IMG/VR virus record: IMGVR_UViG_3300035698_022672
Span: 1 to 34,425 of that record
Strand: one strand, 5' to 3'
Length of the DNA: 34,425 bases
DNA from: a virus
Numbering within the stretch: position 1 is the first letter of the stretch; every line of letters begins with the position of its first letter. This document shows, piece after piece, positions 32,566 through 34,425 of this stretch. The notes below the pieces were generated by a model, which worked only from the letters and a program-made list of their open reading frames with translations, was not told the DNA's origin and searched no databases. The position numbers and the translations under genes were made by a program.

Positions 32566-34425
32566 TTATTTGCTTTTTAACATTAATTCAACAAGACCTT
32601 CTAACCTTTCAATTTTCTTATCCTGTTCTTTTATGGCTTCAATAAGCAACCCTACCATATTACCATAGGCTACAGAGTATTTACCTTCGTCATCTTGTTG
32701 TACTACTTCAGGAAGTATTTCTAGTACTTCTTGAGCTATAACACCTATACAAGTTGACTTATCTTCTATGTCATTTCTGGTGTATGAGACACCCCTTAAT
32801 TTTGTTACTTTATCTAAGGCATTATCAATTGTTTCAACATTGTCTTTTACTCTAGCATCAGAATATGCAATCACATCTCCTGTTGCTCTAATAGTTCCAT
32901 TAACGTCTAAGGCATAAGTTGCTGGTGCAGTTGTACTACTCTCTCCGTATCCAATTCTTGTGTAACTAGCTACATTTAATCTACCATCAGTAGTTAAAGA
33001 CATTGCTCCTTGAGCATTTGTATGACCAGCATCTCCCCACCAAAAACCTCTATTAGAACTATTATCCATCTGGAAAGTCATAGCATAATCACTTAATCCT
33101 CCAAAGGTGTAAGTGGTTCCCATTCCTATACCATAAGTTGTTCCTGACCAAACATTCAATTTAGTTCTGCTGTTAGTATTATTTGATTGAATGCTAGAAT
33201 TATTATAAATAACACCAGAGGTTCTAAATGAACCATTTACATCTAAAGTGTAAGTGGTGTTTGTATTTGCTATTCCTACATTAGTTCCATTATCAAAAAT
33301 AATAGAATTACCTATAGTAGACGCTCCTGTAAATTTAACTACTTTATTTGTTGTTCCTGATACCGTTACCGATGTTCCTGAAGTTCCTGATGAACCTGAA
33401 GAACCTGGGGTTCCTGTTGCTCCCGAGGTTCCTGATGAACCTGAAGAGCCTGAGTTACCTGAGGTTCCTGATGAACCTGAAGAGCCCGAGTTACCTGAGC
33501 TTCCTGAAGAACCTGAGTTACCTGAGCTTCCTGAAGAGCCTGATACACCTGAAGTTCCTGATGAACCTGAAGAACCTGAGTTACCTGAGGTTCCTGATGA
33601 GCCCGAGGTTCCTGATGAGCCCGAGGTTCCTGAGGTACCACTAGTTCCTGAAGATGCTGCGTTTTCTCTATATCCTAACTGACCTGTAGAATTAATTACA
33701 AGAGTTGTATTTTCTGTTGTATAATTAGGTAATGTTTGGTCAAACTGTACAAAATCTGTATCAAATGTTACTTGGTTTGAGGCCGAAACTTCAAATATAG
33801 GAATACCTGATATATCTGCTACTGAAAATAATGTTCCTGTTAAATCATCTGTAATAGAGAATAATTGACCTTGTGAACCTTGTATATCTAATATAGTAGA
33901 ACCTGACCCACTAACTGTTAATAAAGTACCATCAAAAGTTAAATTTGATTCTGCAGTTAATTCTCCTTGAACCCCGGTTGAGGTAGTAACTCGATTATTG
34001 CCTAAATTTGTTATTGTTGCGGTACCACTAGTTCCTGAAGAACCACTGGTTCCTGATGTTCCTGATGAGCCTGAAGTACCCGATGTTCCTGATGTTCCTG
34101 ATGTTCCTGATGTTCCTGAAGAGCCTGACGTTCCTGAAGAGCCACTAGTTCCTGAGGTACCTGATGTACCCGAAGTACCTGATGAGCCTGATGTACCTGA
34201 TGTACCGGATGAGCCACTTGAGCCTGATACCCCTGATGTTCCTGATGATCCACTTGAGCCTGATACCCCTGATGTTCCTGATGATCCACTAACACCCGAA
34301 GTACCTGAAGTCCCACTTGAACCACTTGTTCCTGAAGTACCGGATGAACCTGAAGAACCAGAATTACCTGAAGTTCCTGAAGTTCCTGATGAACCTGATG
34401 TACCCGATGTTCCTGATGTTCCTGA
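32566..34425 (-). CDS. Collagen-like tail fibre with C-terminal S74 self-cleaving chaperone (N-terminus outside window)
   Basis: The frame is open without a stop over 620 codons and runs off the right edge. The TTG at 33159 that could be taken as a start is internal, because in-frame sequence continues upstream (LDVNGSFRTSG). Visible order from the N-terminal side: Gly-X-Y block, a beta domain (NLTFDGTLLTVSG, ILDIQGSQGQLFSITDDL, LFSVADISGIPIFEVSA), a second Gly-X-Y block, a linker, and the S74 intramolecular chaperone. The chaperone has YSDARVKDN (Ser codon 32860-32862, Lys five residues later), CIGVIAQEVLEILPEVV and a final coiled coil. The chaperone trimerises the fibre and then releases itself, removing about 100 residues. 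The fibre probably binds the host surface. Confidence 0.9.
   Translation of the reverse strand, partial: SGTSGTSGTSGSSGTSGTSGNSGSSGSSGTSGTSGSSGTSGTSGVSGSSGTSGVSGSSGSSGTSGVSGSSGSSGTSGTSGSSGTSGTSGTSGTSGSSGTSGSSGTSGTSGTSGTSGTSGSSGTSGTSGSSGTSGTATITNLGNNRVTTSTGVQGELTAESNLTFDGTLLTVSGSGSTILDIQGSQGQLFSITDDLTGTLFSVADISGIPIFEVSASNQVTFDTDFVQFDQTLPNYTTENTTLVINSTGQLGYRENAASSGTSGTSGTSGSSGTSGSSGTSGNSGSSGSSGTSGVSGSSGSSGNSGSSGSSGNSGSSGSSGTSGNSGSSGSSGTSGATGTPGSSGSSGTSGTSVTVSGTTNKVVKFTGASTIGNSIIFDNGTNVGIANTNTTYTLDVNGSFRTSGVIYNNSSIQSNNTNSRTKLNVWSGTTYGIGMGTTYTFGGLSDYAMTFQMDNSSNRGFWWGDAGHTNAQGAMSLTTDGRLNVASYTRIGYGESSTTAPATYALDVNGTIRATGDVIAYSDARVKDNVETIDNALDKVTKLRGVSYTRNDIEDKSTCIGVIAQEVLEILPEVVQQDDEGKYSVAYGNMVGLLIEAIKEQDKKIERLEGLVELMLKSK
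33373..33648 (-). repeat. Collagen-like Gly-X-Y block, C-terminal
   Basis: About 30 consecutive Gly-X-Y triplets, mostly Gly-Thr-Ser and Gly-Ser-Ser with some Gly-Asn-Ser, are encoded by a 9/18-base repeat pattern (TCA GGA ACT TCA GGT). X and Y are almost all Ser or Thr, and proline is nearly absent. The block should form a triple-helical rod in the trimeric fibre. Confidence 0.9.
34024..34425 (-). repeat. Collagen-like Gly-X-Y block, N-terminal, runs off window
   Basis: At least 44 Gly-X-Y triplets continue to the right edge, again dominated by Gly-Thr-Ser and Gly-Ser-Ser, with a few Gly-Val-Ser. The underlying short DNA repeats could recombine, so block length may vary between isolates or be misassembled. 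Confidence 0.9.

Noticed and set aside
32566-33159. Stand-alone 197-codon S74 protein starting at TTG 33159
   Set aside because: The same frame continues upstream through typical fibre sequence with no stop, so the TTG is an internal leucine codon.
33366-34325. Alternative-frame ORFs in the fibre region rich in HQEPQV/HQEHQ or in PDEPEE repeats
   Set aside because: They are shadows of the Gly-X-Y repeat read in the wrong frame or strand. The in-frame reading continues without a stop into the beta domain and the S74 domain.

Overview
The window is a 34.4 kb piece of a tailed-phage genome with a contractile (myovirus-type) tail. It is AT-rich and gene-dense, and every gene I accept lies on the minus strand, so transcription runs from right to left. 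Sheath, tube, tape measure, gp53-like, gp26-like, UvsX, gp32, gp41-like and RNase H-like proteins place it among T4-related or marine myoviruses. Shine-Dalgarno sequences are mostly weak or absent, and the segment upstream of gp32 has a TAnnTTTG-like box. These hint at a Bacteroidetes (flavobacterial) host, but that is inference. I see no integrase, tRNA, rRNA, IS element or CRISPR, and no gene-free stretch longer than about 100 bases.

In transcription order: (1) 34425-32169 holds the C-terminal part of a long tail fibre with two collagen-like Gly-X-Y blocks and an S74 self-cleaving chaperone, then a small virion-associated type protein. (2) 32082-24280 is a sugar cassette: a GT4 plus TibC-like heptosyltransferase protein, a GT-A plus PIG-L deacetylase protein, two paralogous glycosyltransferase-like proteins, a C-methyltransferase and a PseB/CapD-like dehydratase. 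(3) 24264-11451 is the tail module: coiled-coil protein, sheath, tube, terminator, gp26-like protein with an apparent frameshifted extension, tape measure, a 58-residue protein, a large tail protein, a gp53/LysM wedge protein, a hub-lysozyme fusion and a hypothetical protein. (4) 11385-2460 is replication and nucleotide metabolism: an unusual family A polymerase-like protein, a hypothetical protein, a 19-codon ORF, gp32-like SSB, UvsX, 5'-3' nuclease, DnaB/gp41 helicase, NrdB and NrdA. (5) 2415-1 is a group of small membrane proteins, including a holin candidate, followed by a GH19 endolysin cut by the left edge.

The most interesting points are two places where the reading frame appears to be joined across ORFs. 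At 29779-29790 an A11 run containing the A_AAA_AAG slip site precedes a glycosyltransferase whose conserved N-terminus has no start codon. Between tube and tape measure, a T7 run ends the gp26-like ORF just where a second, start-less, protein-like frame takes over. Next to the first site, a TibC-like O-heptosyltransferase domain beside a fibre made of Gly-Thr-Ser repeats suggests a phage-encoded system that glycosylates its own fibre. The replication genes carry a polymerase-like protein with altered catalytic motifs, and two of their operons share a bipartite promoter-like element with identical spacing. Repeated AATATTTATAATAAAA boxes mark the starts of tail genes.
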